Of a stretch of DNA of 10,687 nucleotides, positions 1 through 7,700 are shown in pieces. Source of the DNA: an uncultured Oscillospiraceae bacterium (GTDB lineage: Bacteria > Bacillota > Clostridia > Oscillospirales > Ruminococcaceae); the NCBI GenBank assembly GCA_900547015.1, contig URFD01000055.1:1-10687 (forward strand), written 5' to 3'. A program made the position numbers and the translations under genes. The notes below the pieces were generated by a model. The model saw nothing but the letters and a program-made list of their open reading frames with translations. It was not told where the DNA came from and did not search any database. Within the stretch, counting starts at the first letter, position 1. The number at the start of each line of letters is the position of its first letter.

Positions 1-14
1 CTCTGTCAAGCAAA

Positions 15-35
15 ATCCTGTACACTGAACAGGAT
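15..35. repeat. Perfect 7-bp inverted repeat upstream of the ABC operon
   Basis: ATCCTGT (15-21) and ACAGGAT (29-35) are exact reverse complements separated by 7 nt. The element ends 32 nt before the likely TTG start of the first gene and has no T-run after it, so it does not look like a terminator. It could be an operator or a small 5'-leader hairpin. It could also be chance, since the window starts too close to see the promoter or the end of the previous gene. I see no convincing -35/-10 pair in the first 67 bases. Confidence 0.35.
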
Positions 36-67
36 ATGTCGCAGAAAAAACCGAGGGAGATGATATT

Positions 68-1102
68 TTGTTGGAAGTCAGAAATCTCAGCAAGCACTAC
101 GGAAGCAAGCAGGCGCTGAATCAGGTGAGCTTTTCCATCGGAAGGGGAGAGGCGGTAGGCTTTCTGGGGATGAACGGTGCCGGCAAAAGCACGACGATGA
201 ATATTTTAACCGGCTATTTGTCCGCATCGGACGGAGATGTTCTGATTGACGGGGTGGATATTCTGACAGACCCGCTCAGGGCGAAAACAAAGATTGGCTA
301 TCTGCCGGAACAGCCTCCGCTGTATCGGGATATGACGGTGCAGGAATATCTGTCCTTTGTTTATGACCTGAAAAAAGCAGGGAAAAAGGTGCAGGCCAGA
401 CCGCGCAAGGAATATCTGAAGGGAATCATGGAGCTGACCGGAATCGCAGGGATGGAAAATCGAATCATCCGAAATCTGTCTAAAGGATATCAGCAGAGGG
501 TTGGTCTGGCGCAGGCTCTGGTCGGTGACCCGGAAATCTTGATTCTGGATGAGCCGACGGTCGGACTGGACCCGGCACAGATTATCGAGATTCGCCAGTT
601 GATTCGTCAGCTGGCACAAAGTAGGACCGTTTTGCTTTCCTCCCATATCCTCTCGGAGGTGCAGGCGGTTTGCGGACGCATCATCATTCTGCATCAGGGC
701 AGGCTGGTGGCAGACGGAACGACCGAGGAGCTGGCAGGAAGTCTGTCTGACAGCAGGCAGATCGAGCTGGAGCTGGAGGGCGACCGGAGGACGATTCAGG
801 AGAATCTGAAAAAAATTTCGCAAATCGTTGAGGTGTCTCATGAGGAGGGAAATCTCTGGATGGTGTGGCTTCGAGATGCCGAGGACAGCACCGACACGGC
901 GGCGCGTCGGGCAATCTTCCGCACAATGGCACAGGCAGGCTGTGTCCTGCTTTCGATGGGCCGCAGAAGGGTCAGCTTGGAGGAGGTCTTTTTAAAGCTG
1001 ACCTCGCAGCCGGAACCGACGGACGGGGACGAGCCCTCCCGAGCGGAGCAGGGTTCCCATAAAGAGGAAGAGGAGGGACAAAACGATGACGGCAATCTAT
1101 AA
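68..1102 (+). CDS. ABC transporter ATP-binding protein, GldA-like
   Basis: This is the 344-aa cytoplasmic ATPase of an ABC-2 type transporter, expected to drive the permease encoded next. Visible motifs are Walker A GMNGAGKST (34-42), Q-loop Gln82 in GYLPEQ, signature LSKGY (137-141, in place of LSGGQ), Walker B ILILDEP (157-163) with Asp161 and Glu162, D-loop GLD (166-168) and H-loop His193 in SSHIL. LSKGY and YLPEQPPLY are typical of the GldA/NosF-like group. After about residue 230 there is a C-terminal domain and then a very acidic, low-complexity tail (about 315-344). The start is TTG at 68, 8 nt after GGGAG at 55-59; a second TTG at 71 is possible but sits further from the SD. The end overlaps the permease gene by 17 bp, implying translational coupling. 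The substrate is not shown by the sequence. Confidence 0.93.
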   Translation: MLEVRNLSKHYGSKQALNQVSFSIGRGEAVGFLGMNGAGKSTTMNILTGYLSASDGDVLIDGVDILTDPLRAKTKIGYLPEQPPLYRDMTVQEYLSFVYDLKKAGKKVQARPRKEYLKGIMELTGIAGMENRIIRNLSKGYQQRVGLAQALVGDPEILILDEPTVGLDPAQIIEIRQLIRQLAQSRTVLLSSHILSEVQAVCGRIIILHQGRLVADGTTEELAGSLSDSRQIELELEGDRRTIQENLKKISQIVEVSHEEGNLWMVWLRDAEDSTDTAARRAIFRTMAQAGCVLLSMGRRRVSLEEVFLKLTSQPEPTDGDEPSRAEQGSHKEEEEGQNDDGNL

Positions 1103-1790
1103 ACGGGAGATGCGCTCCTATCTGACCTCGCCGGTGGGATATGTGTTTTTGGCGGTCTTTTATGCAATCTCCGGATATTATTTTTTTGCGACCTCTCTGG
1201 TGGGCAACACCACAGACATGAGCTATGTCTTTTCGAACCTGTTCAGCATCGTGATTTTTCTGGTGCCGATGCTGACCATGAGGCTGTTCAGTGAGGAGCG
1301 GCGCCAGAAAACAGAGCAGGCGCTGTTTACGGCTCCGGTGCGGTTTACCGGAATTGTGATGGGAAAATTTCTGGCGTGCCTGACTATGTACCTGATGGGA
1401 ATGGGAATCACGCTGGTCTATTTTCTGGTGCTGTGTGCATTCCGCATCCCGGATGCGGCAGTGTTCTTCGGCAATTTTCTGGGGCTGGGATTGCTGGGAG
1501 CGGCACTTTGCGCCATCGGGATCTTCATCTCCTCTCTGACCGAGAGCCAGGTGATTGCAGCGGTCGGCTCCTTGGCTATCGGCTTGCTGCTGCTGTTCTC
1601 CAACAGCTTCACTCCGGTGGTCTCCAACCAGCTGGTAAGCAAGCTGATTTTGAATTGTTCCTTTTATGAGCATTATCTGGACTTTACCCGAGGACTGCTC
1701 AATCTGGCAGATTTGACCTTTTTTGTCAGCATAACGGGTTTGTTTTTATTTTTGACGGTGCGCCATCTGGAACGCCGCCGCATTTCTTAG
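1086..1790 (+). CDS. ABC-2 type permease, GldF-like
   Basis: This 234-aa membrane subunit has about six helices, near residues 16-37, 52-68, 93-118, 126-149, 155-175 and 207-226. The N-terminal pattern YKREMRSYLTSPVGY fits the GldF group (a charged amphipathic helix followed by SP-x-G/A-Y), as does the cytoplasmic loop SEERRQKTEQALFTAPV (69-85), the probable coupling region to the ATPase. The last helix ends in RHLERRR, a positive-inside stop. ATG at 1086 follows AGGAGG (1071-1076) by 9 nt and lies inside the 3' end of the ATPase gene. The next gene begins 15 bp after this stop. At 234 aa it is a typical short GldF-type subunit and would probably act as a dimer. The transported molecule is unknown. 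Confidence 0.9.
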   Translation: MTAIYKREMRSYLTSPVGYVFLAVFYAISGYYFFATSLVGNTTDMSYVFSNLFSIVIFLVPMLTMRLFSEERRQKTEQALFTAPVRFTGIVMGKFLACLTMYLMGMGITLVYFLVLCAFRIPDAAVFFGNFLGLGLLGAALCAIGIFISSLTESQVIAAVGSLAIGLLLLFSNSFTPVVSNQLVSKLILNCSFYEHYLDFTRGLLNLADLTFFVSITGLFLFLTVRHLERRRIS

Positions 1791-1805
1791 GGGAGGTGGC
1801 AGACC

Positions 1806-3260
1806 ATGAAACCGTTTGCCCAACGCAGACAGTACCATCCGACGACGCGCCGACAGCGGTATCTGCTGTTGTCGAGCGCGACCACCCTGTTAGTTGTGAT
1901 GGCTTTGGTGCTGGTCAACATCATAACAGTCTATCTGACCGACCGCTATCCTGTGGTCTTGGACCTGACTCCGCAAAAGATTTTTGAGCTGAGCGACCAG
2001 TCTAAGGAATATCTGAACCGCTTGGAGGAGCCGGTCTCCATTCAGGTGCTGAACAATGAGGAGAGCTTCCGCTCGGGCGGAGAATATTTTGTGCAGGCGC
2101 AGGAGGTGCTGAGCCAGTATGCGCGCTGCTCGGACAAGGTGACACTGGAATACATCGACCTGCTGGCAAATCCATCGCTGGCAGCCCAGTATGAGGATGT
2201 GCAGATTGGGGATATCATCGTGTCCAACGGCAAGCGAACCCGGACGCTGTCGGCATACGACCTCTTTCAAATCGAATCCGGGTCATACGGCAGCTATATC
2301 ACCGCCTCGAAGGCAGAGCAGGTAGTTACCTCTGCCATTCTGAATGTCATCTCCTCCGAGCAGGTGCAGGCGGCCATCTTGACCGGGCACGGGGAGCAAT
2401 ATCCGGACGGCTTGGTGAAGCGGATGGAGCAGAATAATTTTGAGGTTCGTTCGGTGAGCCCGGCACAGGAACAGATTCCGCAGGAGGTGCAGGTCTTGCT
2501 GTGGGTTGCGCCGCTCAACGACCCGGATCAGACGGTGCTGGACCAGCTGGATTCCTTTTTGCAGGAGCAGGAGGGCAGAACCTTGCTCTACTTTGTAGAC
2601 ACCACCCAGCCGGAGCTGCCGCGGCTGGAAGAATTTTTGGAAAAATGGGGGATTCGGGTCCAGCTCAGCTCGGTCATCGAGACGGATAACCGCCGCATCA
2701 TCAATGTGAATCCCTATTTTTCCACCACCCAAATCGAGGAGCCGGAGCTGACCGACACCATGACCGACACCTCCATCCCGCTGACCCTGCCCTTTGCCCG
2801 TCCGTTGGAGACGGTATTTGAGACCAATCTGGAAAGGAACACGACAGTGCTGCTGCGTTCCTCGGACAGCTCGGCAGCCATCCCATACGGGCTGACCGAG
2901 GAGGAGCTGAAAAATTGGACTGCGGAGGAATATCAGTCCTTCCCGCTGGCAATCCTCTCCAGGAAGAGCTTTGCGGATGGGCAAACCAGTCAGGTGGCAG
3001 TCTATGGTTCCTCAGTCTCTCTGAGCGATTCGCTGTTGGACAGCGGTTCCTTTTCCAATGCGGACTATTACCTGTCGGTGCTCAACACGCTGACCCAAAG
3101 GGAGAATGTTATCTCCATCCAATCCAAGACGATTGGAGGTCAGGAGCTGGGACTGAACACGGCACAGGTCTTTACCATCGGATTTCTGTTTATTGCGGTG
3201 GTGCCGATTGTGACGCTGGCCTGCGGATGCTGTCTCTGGCTCAAGCGCCGCAACGCGTGA
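1806..3260 (+). CDS. GldG-like ABC transporter accessory protein with two membrane anchors
   Basis: The protein is 484 aa. One helix lies at about 19-44 and another at about 455-479, with roughly 400 residues between them that should face outside the membrane. Just after the first helix comes DLTPQKIFELSDQSKEYL (53-70), the hallmark opening of GldG/ABC_transp_aux proteins, followed by a 'PVSIQVL' strand. TGHGE (193-197) and LEEFLEKWGIRV (274-285) are further family-like segments of the central Rossmann-like domain. ATG at 1806 follows GGGAGGTGG (1791-1799) with good spacing. GldG-family proteins always travel with a GldA-like ATPase and GldF-like permease, as here. They may form the extracytoplasmic part of the complex. 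No catalytic residues are recognisable, and the role in non-gliding Firmicutes is not established. Confidence 0.87.
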   Translation: MKPFAQRRQYHPTTRRQRYLLLSSATTLLVVMALVLVNIITVYLTDRYPVVLDLTPQKIFELSDQSKEYLNRLEEPVSIQVLNNEESFRSGGEYFVQAQEVLSQYARCSDKVTLEYIDLLANPSLAAQYEDVQIGDIIVSNGKRTRTLSAYDLFQIESGSYGSYITASKAEQVVTSAILNVISSEQVQAAILTGHGEQYPDGLVKRMEQNNFEVRSVSPAQEQIPQEVQVLLWVAPLNDPDQTVLDQLDSFLQEQEGRTLLYFVDTTQPELPRLEEFLEKWGIRVQLSSVIETDNRRIINVNPYFSTTQIEEPELTDTMTDTSIPLTLPFARPLETVFETNLERNTTVLLRSSDSSAAIPYGLTEEELKNWTAEEYQSFPLAILSRKSFADGQTSQVAVYGSSVSLSDSLLDSGSFSNADYYLSVLNTLTQRENVISIQSKTIGGQELGLNTAQVFTIGFLFIAVVPIVTLACGCCLWLKRRNA

Positions 3261-3284
3261 TTGTTGGGAAAGGAAGTCCTGTAA

Positions 3285-4757
3285 ATGAAGAAACAAACAA
3301 CAGCCCTTGTGCTCAGCCTTTTCATTGTGCTGGTTCTGACAGGGGTGATGGTCTTTCTGATGGTTCGATTTCGGTCGGGGGAAGAACAGCAGGAGTCGAG
3401 CTCGTCAGCACAGACGCAGGAGGACGCACTGCTTGCCCTGTCCTCGAACCAAATCAACACGGTGACCATCACCAACCCCGATGACAGCTTTACGCTGGTC
3501 AACCAAGGCAACGGCTTTGTGGTGGAGGGGTTGGAGGAGATTGCGGTGTCCAACCTCAATGTCAGCAATCTGCTTTCCTATTTTCAGAGGCTGTCCGCCA
3601 AACGGGAGCTTGCCGATTTGACCGACGAATCGGCTGGGATGGTGGGAGCTTCCCAGGAGGAGCTGGAACAGTACGGTTTGGATGAGCCGGGTATTTCCGT
3701 GGAAATCGTGACAACTGACGGAAAGAAGGAAACCCTGCTGCTGGGCAGTCAGGCTTTGGACAACAGCAGTGTCTATCTCCTCTATCAGCAGAAGGTTTAT
3801 CTGGTGGACGACGGAATTTTGGACAGCGTCCGTCGGACACGCTATTCCTTTTTGGACAACAACATCACCGAAATCGAGCCGGAGTATGAGCAGGCCAGCA
3901 TCATCCTGTCCGGCGCTGTCCGGCCCTCTCCCATTACCTTGGAAATTAAGACGGTGACCGAAGGGCAGAGCAAGTCGGACGATGAAAGCAGCGCCAACAG
4001 CGTAGCGGCCTCCAAGCAGAAGGAGTACACGCTGACCACGCCGCTGGTCCAGACCATCAGCCAGGATTCTGCCGCACAGGTCACTAAGGGCTTGTTCTCG
4101 CTGTATGCCAATGCAATCGCCGCGGTGGAGCCGACCCCGGAGGAGATGGTTGCCTTCGGGCTGGATGAGCCGTATTCGGTCATTTCCGTCCGATTCGACG
4201 GGGCAGAGGGATTTACCCTCAAGACCTCGGAGCCGAACCAGAATCACTATGTCTATCTGATGCGGGACGGTTCGCCTTTGGTCTATCTGGTTTCGGCAAG
4301 CCGACTCAGCTGGCTGAATGTCCAGACAGAGCAGCTGACCCAGAGTATCTATCAGCCGGTGGAGGCAGAGGCGCTTTCGGAGTTTCGGGTCACAGCGGCA
4401 AATGCCGCCTATGACTTTACAGTCAGCAAGGAGGAAGGGGAGCTTCGGGTTCTGTGCAACGGGCAGGAGGTTTCAGCCGAGCAGTTTGAAAAGCTGTATC
4501 AGACGGTGACGGCAATCCCGCCGGTTCGGATGACGAGCAAGCAGCCGGAGCTGTCAACGGCGCTGACGATGACCGTTTCCTATCAGGATGAGCAGAGGTC
4601 GGACGATGTGCTTGAACTGGTTCCGACCGGGACGGGCGAGGTCTATCTGGTTCTCAACGACGAGAGCCGATACACCGCACAGCAGGATTTGGTCAGCCAG
4701 ATTCTGGAAAACTGCCAGAAGGTGCTGGAAGGGAAAGAGCCGTCCAATCTGGTGTAG
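3285..4757 (+). CDS. DUF4340 domain-containing membrane-anchored protein
   Basis: This 490-aa protein has a single N-terminal helix (about 7-28), then a Ser/Glu/Gln-rich linker (31-47) and a large beta-rich extracellular region. Two similar modules are visible: each has an acidic 'EEL/EEM' segment followed by YGLDEP (130-135) or FGLDEP (291-296) and then a V-E/R-F/I strand and a YLVD/YLVS segment (172-175, 334-337). This duplicated pattern is characteristic of DUF4340. A polar low-complexity stretch (about 224-247, rich in Ser, Asp and Lys) separates the halves. ATG at 3285 is 8 nt after AGGAAG (3271-3276), and 24 bp separate it from the GldG-like gene. DUF4340 genes commonly follow gldA/F/G-like genes, so it is probably part of the same envelope complex. 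A strong terminator closes the operon 42 bp after the stop. Its molecular function is unknown. Confidence 0.85.
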   Translation: MKKQTTALVLSLFIVLVLTGVMVFLMVRFRSGEEQQESSSSAQTQEDALLALSSNQINTVTITNPDDSFTLVNQGNGFVVEGLEEIAVSNLNVSNLLSYFQRLSAKRELADLTDESAGMVGASQEELEQYGLDEPGISVEIVTTDGKKETLLLGSQALDNSSVYLLYQQKVYLVDDGILDSVRRTRYSFLDNNITEIEPEYEQASIILSGAVRPSPITLEIKTVTEGQSKSDDESSANSVAASKQKEYTLTTPLVQTISQDSAAQVTKGLFSLYANAIAAVEPTPEEMVAFGLDEPYSVISVRFDGAEGFTLKTSEPNQNHYVYLMRDGSPLVYLVSASRLSWLNVQTEQLTQSIYQPVEAEALSEFRVTAANAAYDFTVSKEEGELRVLCNGQEVSAEQFEKLYQTVTAIPPVRMTSKQPELSTALTMTVSYQDEQRSDDVLELVPTGTGEVYLVLNDESRYTAQQDLVSQILENCQKVLEGKEPSNLV

Positions 4758-4799
4758 GCTGGAAGAAACAACCGGAATTTCATACAAAAACAAAACCAG

Positions 4800-4846
4800 C
4801 ACAGGAGCTTTTTGGCAATCGGGTCGGAAAGCTCCTGTGTTTTTTT
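4800..4846 (+). terminator. Rho-independent terminator of the ABC/DUF4340 operon
   Basis: CACAGGAGCTTT (4800-4811) pairs perfectly over 12 bp with AAAGCTCCTGTG (4828-4839), with a 16-nt loop and seven T's (4840-4846) directly after. An A-rich stretch precedes the stem at 4785-4797. It lies 42 bp after the DUF4340 stop codon and well before the tex promoter, so it separates the two operons. Confidence 0.93.
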
Positions 4847-4994
4847 ATCTCAAAAAGAACAACAATACGCTAATTTACGACAGAAAAATACAAATAGTAA
4901 ACCACAAAAATGTTTCAAATGGGATAATTGATAGAGAATAAAACAAAAAGGATAATTAATTTACGGAATAGGATGGTTTCCGGTCCGAGATTTA
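4847..4994. other. AT-rich spacer upstream of the tex promoter
   Basis: This stretch between the terminator and the tex promoter is much richer in A/T than the surrounding genes. It contains GGATAATT twice (4922-4929 and 4950-4957), about 28 nt apart. I see no credible ORF, RNA gene or hairpin. It could supply an UP-like element or a regulator site for tex, but that is inference. Confidence 0.4.
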
Positions 4995-5003
4995 TGGTAT
5001 AGT
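4995..5003 (+). promoter_or_regulatory. Extended -10 sigma-A promoter of tex
   Basis: TGGTATAGT (4995-5003) is an extended -10 element: TG, one base, then TATAGT (one mismatch to TATAAT). The expected -35 position (about 4975-4980, GGTTTC) is poor, as is common for extended -10 promoters. Transcription would begin near 5010, about 27 nt before the tex start codon. AAAGGA (5022-5027) is the likely ribosome binding site, 9 nt from the ATG at 5037. Confidence 0.65.
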
Positions 5004-5036
5004 GAAGGAAATCAGGACGCGAAAGGATGAGGAAGA

Positions 5037-7208
5037 ATGGAGCTGTTGCAGCGACTGTCGCAGGAGCTGAAGGTCCCGAAGTGGCAGATTGAAAGTGCGG
5101 TGCGCCTGTTGGACGAGGGGAACACCATCCCGTTTATTGCGCGCTACCGCAAGGAGGTAACCGGAGGGCTGGACGATACTGTTTTGCGAAATCTGGAAGA
5201 ACGGCTCGGCTATCTGCGGAATCTGGAAAAGAGGAAGGAAGAGGTAGCGGCGTTGATTCAGGCCGGCGGAAAGCTGGATGAGGGCCAGATGCAGCAGATG
5301 ATACAGGCCTTGGAGCGGGCAGAGCTGCTGTCGGAGGTGGAGGACCTTTATCGTCCGTACAAGCAGAAGCGTCGAACCAGAGCGTCCATGGCTAGAGAGA
5401 AGGGCCTGGAGGGCTTGGCAAACTTTCTGATGGAACAGCGTCCGGGCACAAGCTGGCTGAAAGCGGCCGAACGCTATGTGAATGAGGACAAGGGAGTTGC
5501 CGATGTGCAGGCGGCGCTGGACGGAGCGAAGGATATTCTGGCGGAGGACATCAGCGATTCGGCGGAGATCCGAGCTCAGCTGCGGGAATATCTCCTGAAA
5601 AATGCCCGGATTTTGACAACAAAAGGGATAAAAGAAAATCAAAAATACTCAATGTATTTGGAATATTGCGAATCGGTGCGGTCAATCGCCGCACATCGAG
5701 TGCTGGCAATCGACCGAGGAGAGCGGGAGGAGGCGCTGAAGGTCTCCATCAAGGCGGACGATGCGGCCTGCTTGCAGATGATTGAAAGAAGGGTAATCCG
5801 CCGCAACTCTCCGTTCGAGCAGATTTTGCGGGAGGTCTGCGAGGACAGCTATCGGAGACTGCTCTTTCCATCGCTGGAACGGCAGCTCAGAGCGATGCTG
5901 ACCGAGCGGGCAGGAGAACAGGCCATCGGGGTCTTTTCGGAAAATTTAAAAAACCTGCTGATGCAGCCTCCGGTTCGGGGAGCGGTGACGATGGGCTTCG
6001 ACCCGGCATACCGCACAGGCTGCAAGATTGCGGTGGTCGATGCGACCGGAAAGGTTTTGGAAACTACGGTGGTCTACCCGACTCCGCCACAGAGCAAGCA
6101 GGAGCAGGCGCGCCAAACGCTGGAACAGCTGATTCAAAAATATGGGGTGACGGCTATCGCCATCGGCAACGGGACAGCAAGCAAGGAGTCGGAAATCTTT
6201 GTGTCCGAGATGCTCTCCGAGCTGAACCCAAGGCTCGAGCAGAAGGTTGCTTATATGGTGGTCAACGAGGCGGGCGCTTCGGTCTATTCCGCGTCCAGTC
6301 TGGGAGCGGAGGAGTTTCCGCAGTATGATGTTTCGCTCAGGAGCGCCGTTTCAATTGCAAGACGCTTGCAGGACCCGCTGGCGGAGCTGGTGAAAATCGA
6401 CCCGAAGGCAATCGGTGTCGGCCAGTATCAGCACGATATGCCGCCCAAGGAGATGGATGCCGCGCTGGGAGGCGTGGTGGAGGACTGCGTCAACCGGGTA
6501 GGCGTAGATTTGAATACCGCAAGCTGGCCGCTGCTTGCCCATGTTGCCGGGGTCAACGCATCGGTGGCAAAGAATATTGTCCATTATCGGGAGGAGAACG
6601 GAGAGTTCACAGGACGCAGTCAGCTGATGAAGGTGCCGAAGCTCGGGAAAAAAGCGTTTGAGCAGTGTGCCGGATTCCTGCGTGTGCCGCAGAGCGGCAA
6701 CCCGTTGGACCGAACCGGTGTCCACCCGGAAAGCTATGAGCCGGCAAAGAAGCTGCTGACCCTGTGCGGCTATCGGCTGGAGGATGTTTTGGGCCCGGAG
6801 ATTGCCCAGCTGCCACAGCGCATCCAACAACTGGGAGCGACCGAAGAGGTTGCCCGCCGCATCGGGGTGGGAGAGCCAACCCTGCTGGATATGGTCAGCG
6901 AGCTGACCAAGCCCGGAAGGGACCCTCGTGACGAGTTGCCAAAGCCGCTCTTGAGAACCGATGTGATGGAGCTCAAGGACCTGAAGCCGGGGATGATTTT
7001 GACGGGAACGGTGCGAAATGTGACCGACTTTGGCGCGTTTGTGGACATCGCAGTGCATGAGGATGGGCTGGTTCATATCTCGCAGATCTGCGACCGATAC
7101 ATCCGCCACCCGTCCGAGGTGCTCAAGGTGGGAGATATTGTCCGGGTTCGGGTGCTGGAGGCAGACCCGCAGCGCAGACGAATCTCATTATCGATGAAAG
7201 GAATCTAG
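5037..7208 (+). CDS. tex: Tex family RNA-binding transcription accessory protein (S1 domain)
   Basis: This is full-length Tex at 723 aa, a cytoplasmic nucleic-acid-binding protein implicated in transcription. The helical N-terminal region has the family motif IPFIARYRKEVTGGLDD (31-47) and VEDLYRPYKQKRRT (101-114). The YqgF/RuvC-like domain begins at MGFDPAYRTGCKIAVVD (319-335) and continues through AIGNGTASKESE (375-386) and VVNEAGASVYSAS (408-420). IDPKAIGVGQYQHD (454-467) and VEDCVNRVGVDLNTAS (481-496) precede the helix-hairpin-helix region (about 500-550, with VPKLGKKAFEQCAGFLR). The C-terminal S1 domain spans about 648-721 (GTVRNVTDFGAFVD, HEDGLVHISQI) and the protein ends just after it, with no tail. 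It has its own promoter and is followed after 24 bp by the PH-domain pair, so it is probably the first gene of a three-gene operon. The RNA target is unknown. Confidence 0.97.
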   Translation: MELLQRLSQELKVPKWQIESAVRLLDEGNTIPFIARYRKEVTGGLDDTVLRNLEERLGYLRNLEKRKEEVAALIQAGGKLDEGQMQQMIQALERAELLSEVEDLYRPYKQKRRTRASMAREKGLEGLANFLMEQRPGTSWLKAAERYVNEDKGVADVQAALDGAKDILAEDISDSAEIRAQLREYLLKNARILTTKGIKENQKYSMYLEYCESVRSIAAHRVLAIDRGEREEALKVSIKADDAACLQMIERRVIRRNSPFEQILREVCEDSYRRLLFPSLERQLRAMLTERAGEQAIGVFSENLKNLLMQPPVRGAVTMGFDPAYRTGCKIAVVDATGKVLETTVVYPTPPQSKQEQARQTLEQLIQKYGVTAIAIGNGTASKESEIFVSEMLSELNPRLEQKVAYMVVNEAGASVYSASSLGAEEFPQYDVSLRSAVSIARRLQDPLAELVKIDPKAIGVGQYQHDMPPKEMDAALGGVVEDCVNRVGVDLNTASWPLLAHVAGVNASVAKNIVHYREENGEFTGRSQLMKVPKLGKKAFEQCAGFLRVPQSGNPLDRTGVHPESYEPAKKLLTLCGYRLEDVLGPEIAQLPQRIQQLGATEEVARRIGVGEPTLLDMVSELTKPGRDPRDELPKPLLRTDVMELKDLKPGMILTGTVRNVTDFGAFVDIAVHEDGLVHISQICDRYIRHPSEVLKVGDIVRVRVLEADPQRRRISLSMKGI

Positions 7209-7232
7209 AATAACAGGAAAGGAAGAGGCGTA

Positions 7233-7700
7233 TTGAAAGGTCAGCGTTTGCCGGCGAGAGCCCTCACCTACTGGCGGGTACGGCTGCTGTTGTGCTGTAT
7301 CGGGCCGGCGGTGCTGGGTGGATTTCTGTTTTACACGGCAGCCCAGCTCTTTACCATCGTGACCCTGATTTGGGTGTCGGTTTTTCTGCTGTTGTGTTTT
7401 GTCTATTATCCGATGTATTATCGGTGCTATCGCTACTCCATCAGCGGCACGCTGATTCGGGTGACCCGCGGGGTGATTTACAGCCAGCAGGATGCGGTGT
7501 ATCTGCGGAACTTGCAGTACACCACCCTCAGCCAGACCCCCTTGCAGAGGGTGATGAATCTGGCAACCCTGAAGCTGTATGCCGCGGGAGGTGTGGTGTA
7601 TCTCCCCTGTATCCACTATGAGGAGGCGCGCCTTCTGCGGATTCAGATGAGACGGAAGATGGACACGGAGGTGGATGATGGAAAAATGGACGACCATTAA
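7233..7700 (+). CDS. PH (DUF304/bPH2) domain membrane protein, YdbS-like
   Basis: This 155-aa protein has two adjacent helices (about 16-36 and 40-62) that would form a hairpin in the membrane. A cytoplasmic bacterial PH domain follows (about 65-140): YSISGTLIRVTRGVIY (68-83), then NLQYTTLSQTPLQRVMNLATLKLY (93-116), ending in the AGG turn (118-120). The 'Q-x-PLQR' and 'L-YAAGG' segments are hallmarks of DUF304. The start is TTG at 7233 after the purine-rich AGGAAAGGAAGAGG (7215-7228). It overlaps the following gene, which encodes a longer protein of the same class, so the two are probably co-translated and form a complex. In B. subtilis the sigma-W-controlled ydbST operon contributes to resistance to the bacteriocin amylocyclicin. 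Whether this pair does the same is inference. Confidence 0.85.
   Translation: MKGQRLPARALTYWRVRLLLCCIGPAVLGGFLFYTAAQLFTIVTLIWVSVFLLLCFVYYPMYYRCYRYSISGTLIRVTRGVIYSQQDAVYLRNLQYTTLSQTPLQRVMNLATLKLYAAGGVVYLPCIHYEEARLLRIQMRRKMDTEVDDGKMDDH
7667..7671 (+). promoter_or_regulatory. Ribosome binding site that decides the YdbT-like start
   Basis: GGAGG at 7667-7671 lies inside the YdbS-like coding region. Two in-frame ATGs follow, at 7675 (3-nt spacing, too close) and 7678 (6-nt spacing, good). Translation therefore most likely begins at 7678, giving 507 aa and a 23-bp overlap with the upstream gene. Confidence 0.6.

Noticed and set aside
2283..2984. 233-codon minus-strand frame inside the GldG-like gene, and a similar one at 972-1673
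   Set aside because: Both lie opposite clear family genes and show no domain, membrane pattern or SD that would support real translation.
3405..4247. 280-codon open frame on the minus strand within the DUF4340 gene
   Set aside because: No ribosome binding site or family pattern was seen; it mirrors the codon bias of the sense gene.
68..4757. True gliding-motility machinery
   Set aside because: Only the ABC transporter families are shared. No other gliding or type IX secretion gene is visible and the organism appears to be a Firmicute.
4588..4941. Plus-strand frame running from the DUF4340 3' end through the terminator
   Set aside because: It crosses a strong intrinsic terminator and an AT-rich spacer, overlaps the DUF4340 gene in another frame and has no recognisable product.
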